Positions 8,757-16,423 of a stretch of 64,000 nucleotides of DNA are shown here, one piece after another; position 1 is the first letter of the stretch, and every line of letters begins with the position of its first letter. The stretch is from Paenibacillus ferrarius. Its GTDB lineage: Bacteria > Bacillota > Bacilli > Paenibacillales > NBRC-103111. A program made the position numbers and the translations under genes. The stretch covers positions 206,427 to 270,426 of the forward strand of contig NZ_MBTG01000002.1 of NCBI RefSeq assembly GCF_002027705.1, read 5' to 3'. A model generated the notes under the pieces. The model did not search any database and was not told the origin of the DNA. It saw only the letters and a list, made by a program, of their open reading frames with translations.

Positions 8757-9276
8757 TTACTTTAAGCACTTGCTTGGCTGCCTCTAGCTTTGGCTTTGGC
8801 GCGTTTTGAGGAATGAATGCGACCAGCCCTTTTCCTTCAAAGCCCTGCTCCTTCATCCACTTGTTTCCAGCTAGTGGAATACCGTATAAATGCTTTTCGG
8901 CAGGCTTGCCCTCTTCCTTCATCTCAACGACACCATCTGGATAGTCCTCTGGGTTAATTATCTCATCCAGTGAAACAAACCCGCCTTGGTTGCTAAGCGA
9001 TTTAAACTGATCTTCGGCAAGGATGAAAATACCGTTTCCGCCGGCCGCTAGTTCAACAATCATTTTCTCCAGTGAGAAAATGGGGGAGCTCACTAATTTA
9101 ACGGTTGGCGTCTCACCAACCTTGGATTTCAAGGAACCTTCCAGCTTCTCTGCCGCTTCACTCGGGAACCCGTTTTGTCCCATGACAAAAATCGAAACAT
9201 CCGGCTTCGGTCCGCCGCAGCCAGCCAGCAGTAACGTAAGTCCAACCATCATCATCAACAGCCATTTCACTTTCAT
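8743..9276 (-). CDS. Small predicted lipoprotein of unknown function
   Basis: The 177-residue product starts with a short signal peptide ending in the lipobox LLLAGCG, so it should be a membrane-anchored lipoprotein on the outer face. The rest is soluble, with no family I can name; segments such as YGIPLAGNKWMKEQGF and the alternating alpha/beta pattern vaguely recall a truncated solute-binding protein. It lies immediately upstream of the B12 operon promoter in the same direction but is outside the riboswitch-controlled transcript. GGAGG lies twelve bases before the ATG, somewhat far. A link to metal or cobamide handling is possible only from context. Confidence 0.75.
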   Translation of the reverse strand: MKVKWLLMMMVGLTLLLAGCGGPKPDVSIFVMGQNGFPSEAAEKLEGSLKSKVGETPTVKLVSSPIFSLEKMIVELAAGGNGIFILAEDQFKSLSNQGGFVSLDEIINPEDYPDGVVEMKEEGKPAEKHLYGIPLAGNKWMKEQGFEGKGLVAFIPQNAPKPKLEAAKQVLKVIAQK

Positions 9277-9319
9277 GTTGGGAACGTACCTCCGTATGTT
9301 ATCTGAATCCTTCGATAGT

Positions 9320-9352
9320 CGCGAGAAAAGTCGGTTTTCACCGACTTTTCTT
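9320..9352 (-). terminator. Terminator overlapping the end of the Spo0E-like gene
   Basis: GAAAAGTCGG and CCGACTTTTC form a perfect ten-base-pair stem with a six-base loop at 9325-9350. The stop codon of the gene at 9338-9604 lies within the hairpin. Tails on both sides are T-rich enough for bidirectional action. Confidence 0.75.
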
Positions 9353-9604
9353 TCCGTTGTTCATATATTCATTTATCTTTTGGTCTAGGATTGTGCTCAA
9401 TTCGACAACAGCTTCGGAGGTCATTTCTTGACCGTCCAGAACCATCTGTTCAAGCTTCCGCCGTAAAGAATGAATCTCTTCTTCGAGTAAGTTGAGGGAA
9501 TTTTTTTTCTTTGCACGCTTAGTCAACCAACGTTGTCCAATATTCTGATCGCAAATTTGAAGCTGTTTATGATAGGTTGATAGTTGGTATTCCAAAAAAG
9601 CCAT
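9338..9604 (-). CDS. Spo0E-like sporulation regulatory protein (aspartyl-phosphate phosphatase family)
   Basis: The 88-residue protein has, from about residue 40, the two-helix hairpin of the Spo0E family: LEEEIHSLRRKLEQ, then VVELSTILDQKINEY, in which S-x-x-L-D corresponds to the family's SQELD core. Such proteins remove phosphate from Spo0A-P and delay sporulation. The N-terminal 38 residues are an extra basic segment. The start at 9604 fits AAGGAGG spacing better than the ATG two codons upstream. It is monocistronic, ending in its own terminator. Other phosphatase targets in this family (for example non-sporulation regulators) cannot be excluded. Confidence 0.78.
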   Translation of the reverse strand: MAFLEYQLSTYHKQLQICDQNIGQRWLTKRAKKKNSLNLLEEEIHSLRRKLEQMVLDGQEMTSEAVVELSTILDQKINEYMNNGKKSR

Positions 9605-9672
9605 GCTCATCCCTCCTTACTACAAGAATACCAGTTTTTAGACATAATGAACATATCTATTTACTTTACATT

Positions 9673-10878
9673 TTACAATTTTCTCAAAAATTTCCCAATA
9701 CGCTCTAAAGCTTCATTCAATTGAGAAACACTATACGCATAGGAACAGCGCAGGAAGCCTTCTCCCCCTAAACCAAACACATCACCGGGAACTGCAGCGA
9801 CCTTGGACTCGAACAGTAGCCGCTGTGCAAACTCATCTGAAGTTAGCCCCGTTGCTACGATACTCGGGAAAGCATAGAATGCGCCTTGCGGCTCATGGCA
9901 CTCCAGGCCAATCTCTCGGAAGCCTTTGACGATAAGCCGTCTGCGTTGATTGTACGACTCGATCATGCGGTCTTTCTCTTCCAAGCCATTAGTCAATGCT
10001 TCGTGTGCAGCCACCTGCCCCATGACCGGTGCGCACATAACCGTGTATTGATGAATCTTCGTCATAGCGGAGATCAGCTCTCGATGACCGCAAGCATAAC
10101 CCATCCGCCAGCCTGTCATGGCAAATGCCTTGGAGAACCCGCTGACCAGAATTGTCCGATCCTTCATCCCTGGAACAGCTGCGAAACTCACGTGCTTCTG
10201 TCCGTAGGTTAATTCTGCATAGATTTCATCGGAAATGACGATCAAATCGTGCTCTTCGACCACTTTAGCAATCGGCAGCCAGTCCTCATAAGTCATAATA
10301 CCGCCGGTTGGATTGCTAGGGTAACAAAGAATTAATATTTTGGAGCGAGGCGTAATCGCATCACGCAGCGCTTTCTCTGTCAGTTTGAATTGATCCTTTG
10401 CGAACGTTTCGATACCTACTGCCACGCCGCCGCTAATGCTCGTGATTGGGGAATATGAAATATAGCAAGGCTCCGGAATAAGAATCTCGTCTCCAGGTGT
10501 AATCAGTGCGCGCAGAGCCAAGTCAATCGCTTCGCTGCCCCCAACGGTAACCAGCACCTCATCGGTTGGCTCGTATTTCACTTTGAACGAGGTGTACAAA
10601 TATTCGGCGATGGCTTCACGAAGCTCTGGAATGCCGGAGTTCGGCGTATATTTCGTTCTGCCGCGCTCAAGCGAGTAAACAGCCGCTTCACGCACGTGCC
10701 AAGGCGTCGAGAAATCCGGTTCTCCCACACCAAGCGAGATAATGTCATCCTTGCTGTTGCTTACCAAATCAAAAAACTTTCGAATCCCGGAAGGCTTTAT
10801 TCCACGTACGGCAGGAGCGAGATAATCTTGCATGGATTTAACCTTATTCTGCTCAATCGTTGTCTCATCTTTGATCAT
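9673..10878 (-). CDS. Class I aminotransferase, AlaT/PatA-like
   Basis: The 401-residue protein is a fold-type I PLP enzyme: GVGEPDFSTPWHVREAA near residue 50, the AIDLALRALITPGDEIL cofactor region, CYPSNPTGG, and the PLP lysine in SGFSKAFAMTGWRMGYACG. It would transfer amino groups between alanine or aspartate-type substrates and 2-oxoglutarate. It starts 18 bases after the Lrp/AsnC-type gene and is probably co-transcribed; the same pairing occurs in Bacillus subtilis alaR-alaT (yugG-yugH), which suggests alanine transaminase. The exact substrate cannot be read from sequence. Confidence 0.88.
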   Translation of the reverse strand: MIKDETTIEQNKVKSMQDYLAPAVRGIKPSGIRKFFDLVSNSKDDIISLGVGEPDFSTPWHVREAAVYSLERGRTKYTPNSGIPELREAIAEYLYTSFKVKYEPTDEVLVTVGGSEAIDLALRALITPGDEILIPEPCYISYSPITSISGGVAVGIETFAKDQFKLTEKALRDAITPRSKILILCYPSNPTGGIMTYEDWLPIAKVVEEHDLIVISDEIYAELTYGQKHVSFAAVPGMKDRTILVSGFSKAFAMTGWRMGYACGHRELISAMTKIHQYTVMCAPVMGQVAAHEALTNGLEEKDRMIESYNQRRRLIVKGFREIGLECHEPQGAFYAFPSIVATGLTSDEFAQRLLFESKVAAVPGDVFGLGGEGFLRCSYAYSVSQLNEALERIGKFLRKL

Positions 10879-10895
10879 GGCGGCGTCCCTCTTCT

Positions 10896-11387
10896 TTACG
10901 GCGAAACAAGCATTCGGTGATCGTCAGCCTGATCTTCGAATATGATGCCGTCTTGTTTGTATTTTTTTAATATGAAATTCGTTTTGGTCGAAAGAACACG
11001 ATCAATCGGGGATAGCTTATTCGATACAAATGACGCTACTTGTTTCAGGGAACTCCCCTCAATTTCGACAAGCAAGTCATAGGCGCCAGACATGAGATAG
11101 ACGGATTTGACTTCTGGATATAAATAGATCCGTTCTGCGATGGCGTCAAAGCCATGTCCGCGTTCCGGCGTAATTTGCACTTCAATTAGGGCGGTAACCT
11201 TTTCGTCATCTACTTTACTCCAGTTCACCACTGTCGCATATTTGACGATGACCTTATCCGCTTCCATCTCGCTTATCGCTCGCGCCACTTCGTCCTCCGC
11301 CGTTCCTAGCATTGTGGCGATGAGATCCGCACTCCTGCGCGCGTCTTCTTTCATCAGTTCGAGAATTTTAAGCTTCAAAGTATCCAT
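10896..11387 (-). CDS. Lrp/AsnC-family transcriptional regulator (AlaR-like)
   Basis: The product of about 163 residues has an N-terminal winged helix (LKLKILELMKEDARRSADLI, then AISEMEADKVIVKYATVVNW) and a C-terminal RAM effector domain (ALIEVQITPERGHGFDAIAE, SVYLMSGAYDLLVEIEG). Proteins of this family bind amino acids and control nearby metabolic genes. The frame opens at 11426, but the ATG at 11387 after AAAGGTAGG gives the normal family start. It precedes the aminotransferase gene by 17 bases and is likely its regulator. Confidence 0.88.
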   Translation of the reverse strand: MDTLKLKILELMKEDARRSADLIATMLGTAEDEVARAISEMEADKVIVKYATVVNWSKVDDEKVTALIEVQITPERGHGFDAIAERIYLYPEVKSVYLMSGAYDLLVEIEGSSLKQVASFVSNKLSPIDRVLSTKTNFILKKYKQDGIIFEDQADDHRMLVSP

Positions 11388-11524
11388 GGTTAAACCTACC
11401 TTTCTGAAATATGGGTTTTCGTTCATCCTTTAATCTTACAATGAATCGGTAGCTTAATTCAATTACTGTGCCTGTCTAAAAGGCAGATTATTTTTGTATA
11501 ACCAAAATATCCATGCTTGAACAA

Positions 11525-11561
11525 CGCAAAAAGACCTCTGGATACCCCAGCGGCCTGTCTT
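11525..11561 (-). terminator. Probable terminator downstream of the mini-GNAT gene
   Basis: An imperfect hairpin with an inner CTGG/CCAG stem and outer AAGAC/GTCTT arms is followed on the minus strand by TTTTT. It lies 17 bases beyond the stop codon at 11578. Confidence 0.5.
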
Positions 11562-11577
11562 CAAACGCTTGTAACGA

Positions 11578-11868
11578 TCAACCATGCACAACCCCAAACT
11601 TGGATTCGGCTTGCAGCAATTTGTTTACCATCGTTTCAATTTCACGGTACTCATACGTCGGACGCACATGAATAATCGGTACATCGGCGCTGCACCCAAT
11701 CCCGACAAGCGTGTTGTCATCATAAACCGATATAACACACGGCGTTTCTAGCTCGTTCCAGTTCACCTGTACCTGAGATCCTGACTTTATGCACTCTTCT
11801 GTATATGTTTGTATAAAATTATGAAGTTGGTCTTTCTCAGGAAATGCATTGACATAGGCTAATTTCAC
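11578..11868 (-). CDS. Hypothetical 96-residue protein resembling the central part of a GNAT fold
   Basis: The gene starts at a GTG with AGGTGG seven bases upstream and encodes 96 residues. The middle (CVISVYDDNTLVGIGCSADV, then PIIHVRPTYEYREIETMVNK) follows the beta-strand, valine-glycine strand, V-x-P-x-Y-x-x-x-x-I-x-x-x-L pattern of GNAT acetyltransferases, but the long acetyl-CoA loop and the last strands are absent. No frameshift continuation is visible on either side, so it may be a natural single-motif relative or a remnant. It is flanked by terminators and appears monocistronic. The function is unknown. Confidence 0.65.
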   Translation of the reverse strand: MKLAYVNAFPEKDQLHNFIQTYTEECIKSGSQVQVNWNELETPCVISVYDDNTLVGIGCSADVPIIHVRPTYEYREIETMVNKLLQAESKFGVVHG

Positions 11869-11944
11869 AATAAATCCACCTTTCCTTCAAACAGCTTTTA
11901 CTCTTATAATTATACTCATAAATGAATTTTTATTCAACATCTAA

Positions 11945-11980
11945 ACAAAAAAATACAGCTCATCGGAATTATATATTCCT
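11945..11980 (-). terminator. Probable cysK terminator
   Basis: On the minus strand CAGCT...GGAAT-loop-ATTCC...AGCTG forms a two-part hairpin followed by a run of seven Ts. It sits about 25 bases after the cysK stop. Confidence 0.6.
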
Positions 11981-12003
11981 TTAAGCTGCATGGTGACACT
12001 CTT

Positions 12004-12930
12004 TTAGTCAAAAATGTCCATAGACAGGTATCTCTCACCCGTATCCGGCGCTATGCACAGCACCCTTTTGCCCGCGCCCAGCTTATGCGCCACCTGTAAG
12101 CCAGTCCAGACCGAAGCGCCAGCAGAAGGCCCTACGAGGATCCCCTCTAGGCTTGCCAGCTCTTTCATCGTTCGGATCGCGTCCTCATCTGACACCTGCA
12201 CGATATGATCATAGATGCTCGTATTCAAAATCGCCGGCACGAAGCCAGGACTTGTCCCTACGAGTTTATGCGGCCCTGGGCTTCCTCCAGACAATACCGG
12301 AGAGCCTTTCGGCTCTACAACATAGATCTCAATGTCCGGCAGCTTCTCGCGAAGCACCTCGCCCGTGCCTGTAATCGTTCCTCCCGTACCGGAAGTTGCG
12401 ACGAAGGCATCCAGCCGGCCTTCCGTCTGCTCCAGAATTTCCAGAGCTGTGGTTGTCCGATGAATATTCGGATTCGCCGGGTTCTCGAACTGCTGCGGAA
12501 TATAGCTGTTCGGGATTTGATCCCGCAGCTCCACAGCTTTGGCAATGGCTCCCGGCATTCGCTGCGCGGCAGGCGTAAGCACAACCTCTGCGCCGTAAGC
12601 CTTGAGCAGGTTAATGCGCTCTTTGGTCATATTGTCAGGCATAATCAGAATCGCTTTATAGCCCTTAGCGGCGGCGTTCATCGCAAGTCCGATACCGGTG
12701 TTGCCGCTCGTTGGCTCAATAATCGTAGCGCCTGGACGAAGCAGCCCCTGCTTCTCTGCCTGCTCGATTAAATTAAAAGCAGCGCGGTCCTTCACACTGC
12801 CGCTTGGATTGAAATATTCAAGCTTCACATAAAGCTCAGCATCTCCCGGTTTGACCAATCGGTTGATTCTCACCGCAGGTGTATCACCGATCAGCTCTGT
12901 AATGCTGTTAACCATTTTGTGCTGTGCCAC
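12004..12930 (-). CDS. cysK: Cysteine synthase A (O-acetylserine sulfhydrylase)
   Basis: The 308-residue protein is a fold-type II PLP enzyme. It has the PLP lysine in NPSGSVKDRAA, the substrate loop EPTSGNTGIGLAM, the phosphate loop TSGTGGTITGTGEVL and the conserved C-terminal VGPSAGASVWTGLQVA. It makes cysteine from O-acetylserine and sulfide. A GTG at 12930 with GAGGAG upstream is the probable start; an ATG five codons in is an alternative. The ends LSMDIFD and full length are typical of CysK. It is followed by a terminator, so it is likely monocistronic. Confidence 0.95.
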   Translation of the reverse strand: MAQHKMVNSITELIGDTPAVRINRLVKPGDAELYVKLEYFNPSGSVKDRAAFNLIEQAEKQGLLRPGATIIEPTSGNTGIGLAMNAAAKGYKAILIMPDNMTKERINLLKAYGAEVVLTPAAQRMPGAIAKAVELRDQIPNSYIPQQFENPANPNIHRTTTALEILEQTEGRLDAFVATSGTGGTITGTGEVLREKLPDIEIYVVEPKGSPVLSGGSPGPHKLVGTSPGFVPAILNTSIYDHIVQVSDEDAIRTMKELASLEGILVGPSAGASVWTGLQVAHKLGAGKRVLCIAPDTGERYLSMDIFD

Positions 12931-12974
12931 GTATTACTCACTCCTCTTCCCAACAATAACCGACTATACCCACA

Positions 12975-13003
12975 TTTTTATCGGGAAGCCCCATAGATGT
13001 CAA
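12975..13003 (-). promoter_or_regulatory. Candidate cysK promoter
   Basis: On the minus strand TTGACA (13003-12998) is followed after 17 bases by TAAAAA (12980-12975). The -35 overlaps the stop codon of the upstream MFS gene. The -10 is a weak match, so this is a suggestion only. Confidence 0.4.
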
Positions 13004-14313
13004 GGTTTAATTACAGATAGCTGCTTTTTCATGAAATACCAGCTGAACAGCGTAGAGCTGCCAATGACCAACAACAGCACATTGATGACCAGAGGGGCTT
13101 TGCTCCATGAAATGACACAGATGAAAAGCACAACGCCCAGCATCCTCCCCACATTCAGGGACAGCTCGCGAAGTACAATATACTCCTCCCTTTGCTTCGC
13201 GCTCTCTTCATTGGATCCAATAAGATCGAATACAGCCGAAACCATCGGTACCGAGTACATCGGAAAAAACAGCGAAGCTCCCAAACCGAATATGAGCAAC
13301 GTTGCATAGCCCATTTTCCAGAAAAAAGGAAGGATAACGACAACCGCCATTAAAGCACCGATAAACATGCTGATTTTCCGAAAACGAGGCTTAATGAATC
13401 GTCCTGCCGCCCAGAAGCTGACTAAGGACACAGCGGAAGTCATGAGTACAAAGTTGCCTAAGCTCGCTTCGCTTGAGGTAGAAATGTAGACGAGCAAAGC
13501 AATCATGAAGCCAAATACCCCTTCTCTAACACCTTGAAATACGAGGGCTAAGCTGACCCGCTTCCAAGGGGTCTCCGATTGCCGCAAAATGCGCAAAGGG
13601 AATAACCACTCATATATGCCCTCGACTTTGCGTTTTTTCAAAAAGAAGCTTATGATCACCCCAAGCAGAAAAATGCCTAGTGAGATGGAGAAAATCAAGC
13701 GGTATCCGGTGCCGTCACCCAGGTTAACGATCAGCAGCCCCGAAATCCATGGTGCAAGGATGCCAGCTCCCGAGCCCAACAGCCCAACCCATCCATTGAA
13801 TCGGTCACGATTATCCGGATCTGTCACTTCAAAATAAACGACATTAAAAGCAACCCAGAAGAAAGCCGCTGATATGCCCTGTACCATACCCAGCCACACA
13901 AAATAGTGTATACTGCTTGTCCCCATCCATAAAACCAACATATAAAAAATGGCTGAAACAAAGACACCAGCCCGCAAACAGTTCATTTTGTTATGTTCCT
14001 TGACCCACTTGCCAGCAAGCCAGAAGGTAATCGCCATCGTTAAATGTGTGGTTAAGGTAAACCAACCGATTAAAGCGTAGTCATTTTTCGCCTTCCACAA
14101 ATAGACACCCACGAAAGTTCCTGACAGGGCATTCGCCCCGCCAAAAAGCGTATGAACGATGAGTAATAAAATAGCCTGAGCGTCTAAACGTCCTTTATGT
14201 ACGGCAGCTTGACCGTTAGCAGCGCCGCTTTCTCGATTCTCAAAATACGTGCCTGCTGGATTGTCTTTCGCTTTGCCTTGTCCAAATCTCTGTCGGCTCT
14301 GCCCTTTTGGCAT
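13000..14313 (-). CDS. MFS transporter
   Basis: The protein of about 437 residues has a charged cytosolic N-terminal tail of about 45 residues followed by roughly twelve hydrophobic helices. The first pair (AQAILLLIVHTLFGGANALS) and the basic loop LAGKWVKEHNKMNCLRAG correspond to the major facilitator layout. The substrate cannot be told from the sequence. The open frame extends to 14523 through the upstream terminator, so I use the ATG at 14313, which follows GGGAGG. The gene lies just upstream of cysK on the same strand, but a separate cysK promoter is likely. A drug or metabolite exporter is the generic expectation. Confidence 0.8.
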   Translation of the reverse strand: MPKGQSRQRFGQGKAKDNPAGTYFENRESGAANGQAAVHKGRLDAQAILLLIVHTLFGGANALSGTFVGVYLWKAKNDYALIGWFTLTTHLTMAITFWLAGKWVKEHNKMNCLRAGVFVSAIFYMLVLWMGTSSIHYFVWLGMVQGISAAFFWVAFNVVYFEVTDPDNRDRFNGWVGLLGSGAGILAPWISGLLIVNLGDGTGYRLIFSISLGIFLLGVIISFFLKKRKVEGIYEWLFPLRILRQSETPWKRVSLALVFQGVREGVFGFMIALLVYISTSSEASLGNFVLMTSAVSLVSFWAAGRFIKPRFRKISMFIGALMAVVVILPFFWKMGYATLLIFGLGASLFFPMYSVPMVSAVFDLIGSNEESAKQREEYIVLRELSLNVGRMLGVVLFICVISWSKAPLVINVLLLVIGSSTLFSWYFMKKQLSVIKP

Positions 14314-14395
14314 GCGCGCCTCCCACCCTTTCCCATACATCGAAATCGCTCTTGTTAAGCTTCCCCAACGGAGTGAAAATATGAGGCGGCGCAAA

Positions 14396-14423
14396 TAAAA
14401 AACCGAATCCCGCAGGATTCGGC
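14396..14423 (-). terminator. Terminator of the psp operon
   Basis: CCGAATCC and GGATTCGG form an eight-base-pair stem with a four-base loop, followed on the minus strand by six Ts. It is placed just after the stop codon at 14432, closing the pspA-to-zinc-ribbon operon. Confidence 0.85.
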
Positions 14424-14431
14424 TCGATCGA

Positions 14432-14932
14432 CTATTCCGATTTAATTCTGGATACCATGAGCAGGCGATCCGTATCCGATAGGATCTTCTCAACCTTGAA
14501 GCAGGATGGACATACATAAACATTCAAAGTAAACGGACCCGTTAGAAAAGCACTTCCCAAAGTTTTGGGAATAACGGGTGTAAATGCCGTTTCACTGACG
14601 ACTTCATCTCCGGCCAGCAAGAGCAATTCATGACAGTTCGAGCATTCCGGCGCTTCTTCTTGCTCATCCGTGATATGTTGAACCTTTTCCCCGTATTTGT
14701 CGAGAGGTTCATCGGAATCATCCCAAGCCAGCGACAAATCTTCATCGGAATCCGGATATTCCTGCTCTTCAAAACGGAGCGGCTGGCCTGTCAGCTTCAC
14801 CTTGAGATCAATACTCCGGTAATCGTTCAATTCGTTAAAACAATGTGGACATTCGTCCTCGGGTCCAATTTCTGGATCCCAAACGATTTCCGTTTGGCAC
14901 CATGGACAAACAACTTCTTCGTTGGCACTCAT
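14432..14932 (-). CDS. Zinc-ribbon protein of the psp operon, function unknown
   Basis: The 166-residue acidic protein has two CxxC zinc knuckles at the start (VCPWCQTEIVW and ECPHCFNELND), a further CSNCHELL in the middle and CPSCFKVEKI near the end, so it probably binds two zinc ions. The middle is rich in Asp and Glu. An in-frame ATG lies five codons upstream, but the start at 14932 fits GGAGG with eight bases of spacing. It is the last gene of a run pspA, DUF350 gene, 27-residue peptide, this gene, closed by a terminator. No enzymatic motif is visible; a regulatory or adaptor role in envelope stress is a guess from context. Confidence 0.78.
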   Translation of the reverse strand: MSANEEVVCPWCQTEIVWDPEIGPEDECPHCFNELNDYRSIDLKVKLTGQPLRFEEQEYPDSDEDLSLAWDDSDEPLDKYGEKVQHITDEQEEAPECSNCHELLLLAGDEVVSETAFTPVIPKTLGSAFLTGPFTLNVYVCPSCFKVEKILSDTDRLLMVSRIKSE

Positions 14933-14956
14933 TGCGTAATCCTCCACTTAATGCAT

Positions 14957-15040
14957 TCATGCATATTTCAATAAATAATAAACCCCTGCCGCCACAAATA
15001 CAAATGCGATGGCAAACAGAGTGCCCCACAGGTATTTCAT
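14957..15040 (-). CDS. 27-residue single-span membrane peptide in the psp operon
   Basis: On the minus strand an ATG at 15040, preceded by GGAGGG with a spacing of about nine bases, opens a 27-codon frame ending in TGA at 14957. The peptide begins MKYLWGTLFAIAFVFVA and continues with a glycine, two tyrosines and a KYA end, giving one hydrophobic helix with Lys at both borders. It lies between the DUF350 gene and the zinc-ribbon gene with short gaps on both sides. Position, ribosome-binding site and membrane character support a real small protein; the function is unknown. Confidence 0.7.
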   Translation of the reverse strand: MKYLWGTLFAIAFVFVAAGVYYLLKYA

Positions 15041-15070
15041 CGTTCAAGCCCTCCAAGAATATGTAGGATA

Positions 15071-15490
15071 CTACGTTACACAAGCTCCAACTACATAGGA
15101 TAGGGAGACTGATATCGTTAAGGACAGGAATCCGACCGCGCGATTATCCTTTTTGATTTCTTCATCAATTTTAAAATGAGGCGTCAATATTTCAAAAATG
15201 AAGTAAGCAACTAACAACAGCAAGAATCCGTACCCTGCCCAGATGAGGGAGTGCATCATCGTATCATTGTTGAGAATAGAGAATCGGAACAAATTACATA
15301 TCCCAAAAATTTTCCCACCTGTTGCCATCGCCACAGATAAATTGCCTTTTTTGATTTCAGCCCAGTCATCGTACTTCGTGAGCAAATCAAAAATCTTGAG
15401 AAATACGACTAGTGCGATGACAGCCACTGCAAAAAATGCAAGTGTCGATAAATACGGGTTACTAAACAACACATCCACCTCTTCGTTCAT
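15071..15490 (-). CDS. DUF350 family membrane protein
   Basis: The 139-residue protein has four predicted membrane helices and the layout of DUF350/YjfL proteins: helix 1 TLAFFAVAVIALVVFLKIFD, the cytosolic KKGNLSVAMATGGKIFGICN, then two further helices separated by KIDEEIKKDNRAVG and a last C-terminal helix. Proteins of this family often sit beside phage-shock or tellurite-like stress genes. It starts 112 bases after pspA, behind a hairpin that may lower its expression, and has a GGAGA site at the ATG. The biochemical role is unknown. Confidence 0.85.
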   Translation of the reverse strand: MNEEVDVLFSNPYLSTLAFFAVAVIALVVFLKIFDLLTKYDDWAEIKKGNLSVAMATGGKIFGICNLFRFSILNNDTMMHSLIWAGYGFLLLLVAYFIFEILTPHFKIDEEIKKDNRAVGFLSLTISVSLSYVVGACVT

Positions 15491-15554
15491 ATCGTCTCCT
15501 GCCTTCCTTCATTGTAGAGAAGCTTCGATGCAAAGATCCCTATATATGGTAGAA

Positions 15555-15577
15555 GAGACTGAGTTTAGCTCAGTCTC
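15555..15577 (-). terminator. Intra-operon hairpin between pspA and the DUF350 gene
   Basis: GAGACTGAG and CTCAGTCTC form a perfect nine-base-pair stem with a five-base loop, followed on the minus strand by TTCT. The short T tail suggests a partial terminator or mRNA-stability element giving more PspA than downstream products. Confidence 0.55.
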
Positions 15578-15602
15578 TCGCAGGTACCTACTTAGTATAG
15601 CA

Positions 15603-16283
15603 TTAGGATTGTTTTTTTTCAGCAAGCTTTGCTTTCATCGCTGCCAGTTCGTCGTCAATACCGCTGCTGCCAGCGCCAAGGCCAGCAAGCTCATCATCCA
15701 AGCTGCGGTTTTTCGCGCGAATCTCGCCGCTTGCTTGCGCTTCAGCTTCCATTTGAAGCACCTTCTCGCTCATACGGTCAAAGCCTTTAGCCGCATTGTC
15801 GGTACCAAATCCAGACATAGCTTGATTGATTTGCTTTTGAGCTTTGGCTGTTTCAGCACGAGCAATCAACAAGTCCTTCTTGTTCTTCATTTTGTTGAAC
15901 TCGTCTTTCATTTCTGTCAATTGGCGGCGAAGCTGATCCGCGTTCGTTTTGGCAAGATCGTACTGTTGTTTCAGTTCATCGAAACGAGCTTGATGCTCTT
16001 TCTTGTCTTCCAAAGCGCGGCGAGCCAAGTCTTCATTGCCTGATTCAAGAGCTTTCATGGCTTGTTCCGTACGCTTCGTCACCATTTCTTCGGACTCTTC
16101 GTATTGAAGCTTGAATTTCTTCTCAATTGCAATGGACTTGGCAACAGCTGCCTCAGCTTCCAAAATGTCCTCTTCCATGTCACGCAAGAACTGATTCAGC
16201 ATCTTGACTGGATCTTCTGCTTTATCCAGTAAGTCATTGATTGAAGCCATTGTCATATCGCGCAGTCTTTTGAAAATTCCCAT
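15603..16283 (-). CDS. pspA: PspA/IM30 family protein (phage shock protein A)
   Basis: The 226-residue protein begins with the amphipathic helix and first segment typical of the family (MGIFKRLRDMTMASINDLLD, then PVKMLNQFLRDMEEDI) and is a long coiled coil, rich in Glu, Lys and Gln, to the end. PspA proteins form ESCRT-III-like scaffolds that protect a stressed cytoplasmic membrane. The ATG follows AGGAGG. A sigma-W-like promoter lies about 85 bases upstream, as for Bacillus psp-type genes. It is the first gene of the operon with the DUF350, 27-residue and zinc-ribbon genes. The extended C-terminal tail (GLGAGSSGIDDELAAMKAK) is normal for Bacillales. Confidence 0.93.
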   Translation of the reverse strand: MGIFKRLRDMTMASINDLLDKAEDPVKMLNQFLRDMEEDILEAEAAVAKSIAIEKKFKLQYEESEEMVTKRTEQAMKALESGNEDLARRALEDKKEHQARFDELKQQYDLAKTNADQLRRQLTEMKDEFNKMKNKKDLLIARAETAKAQKQINQAMSGFGTDNAAKGFDRMSEKVLQMEAEAQASGEIRAKNRSLDDELAGLGAGSSGIDDELAAMKAKLAEKKQS

Positions 16284-16373
16284 TGTAAATTCCTCCTAAG
16301 GTTTATAAAAATTTGATTGTATAATTGGATGTTGCATTTTGTTTTCTAATCACCGGTGCTTACACACATTACA

Positions 16374-16399
16374 TACGCAGTCCCAAACTAGGGGTTTCA
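16374..16399 (-). promoter_or_regulatory. ECF sigma-factor (sigma-W type) promoter of the psp operon
   Basis: On the minus strand TGAAAC (16399-16394), a gap of exactly 16 bases and CGTA (16377-16374) match the sigma-W consensus TGAAAC-N16-CGTA without mismatch. It lies about 90 bases upstream of pspA, downstream of the mutS2 stop. Sigma-W responds to envelope stress, which fits PspA. Confidence 0.85.
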
Positions 16400-16423
16400 A
16401 AAAGTTGAAAAAAAATTTAAAAA

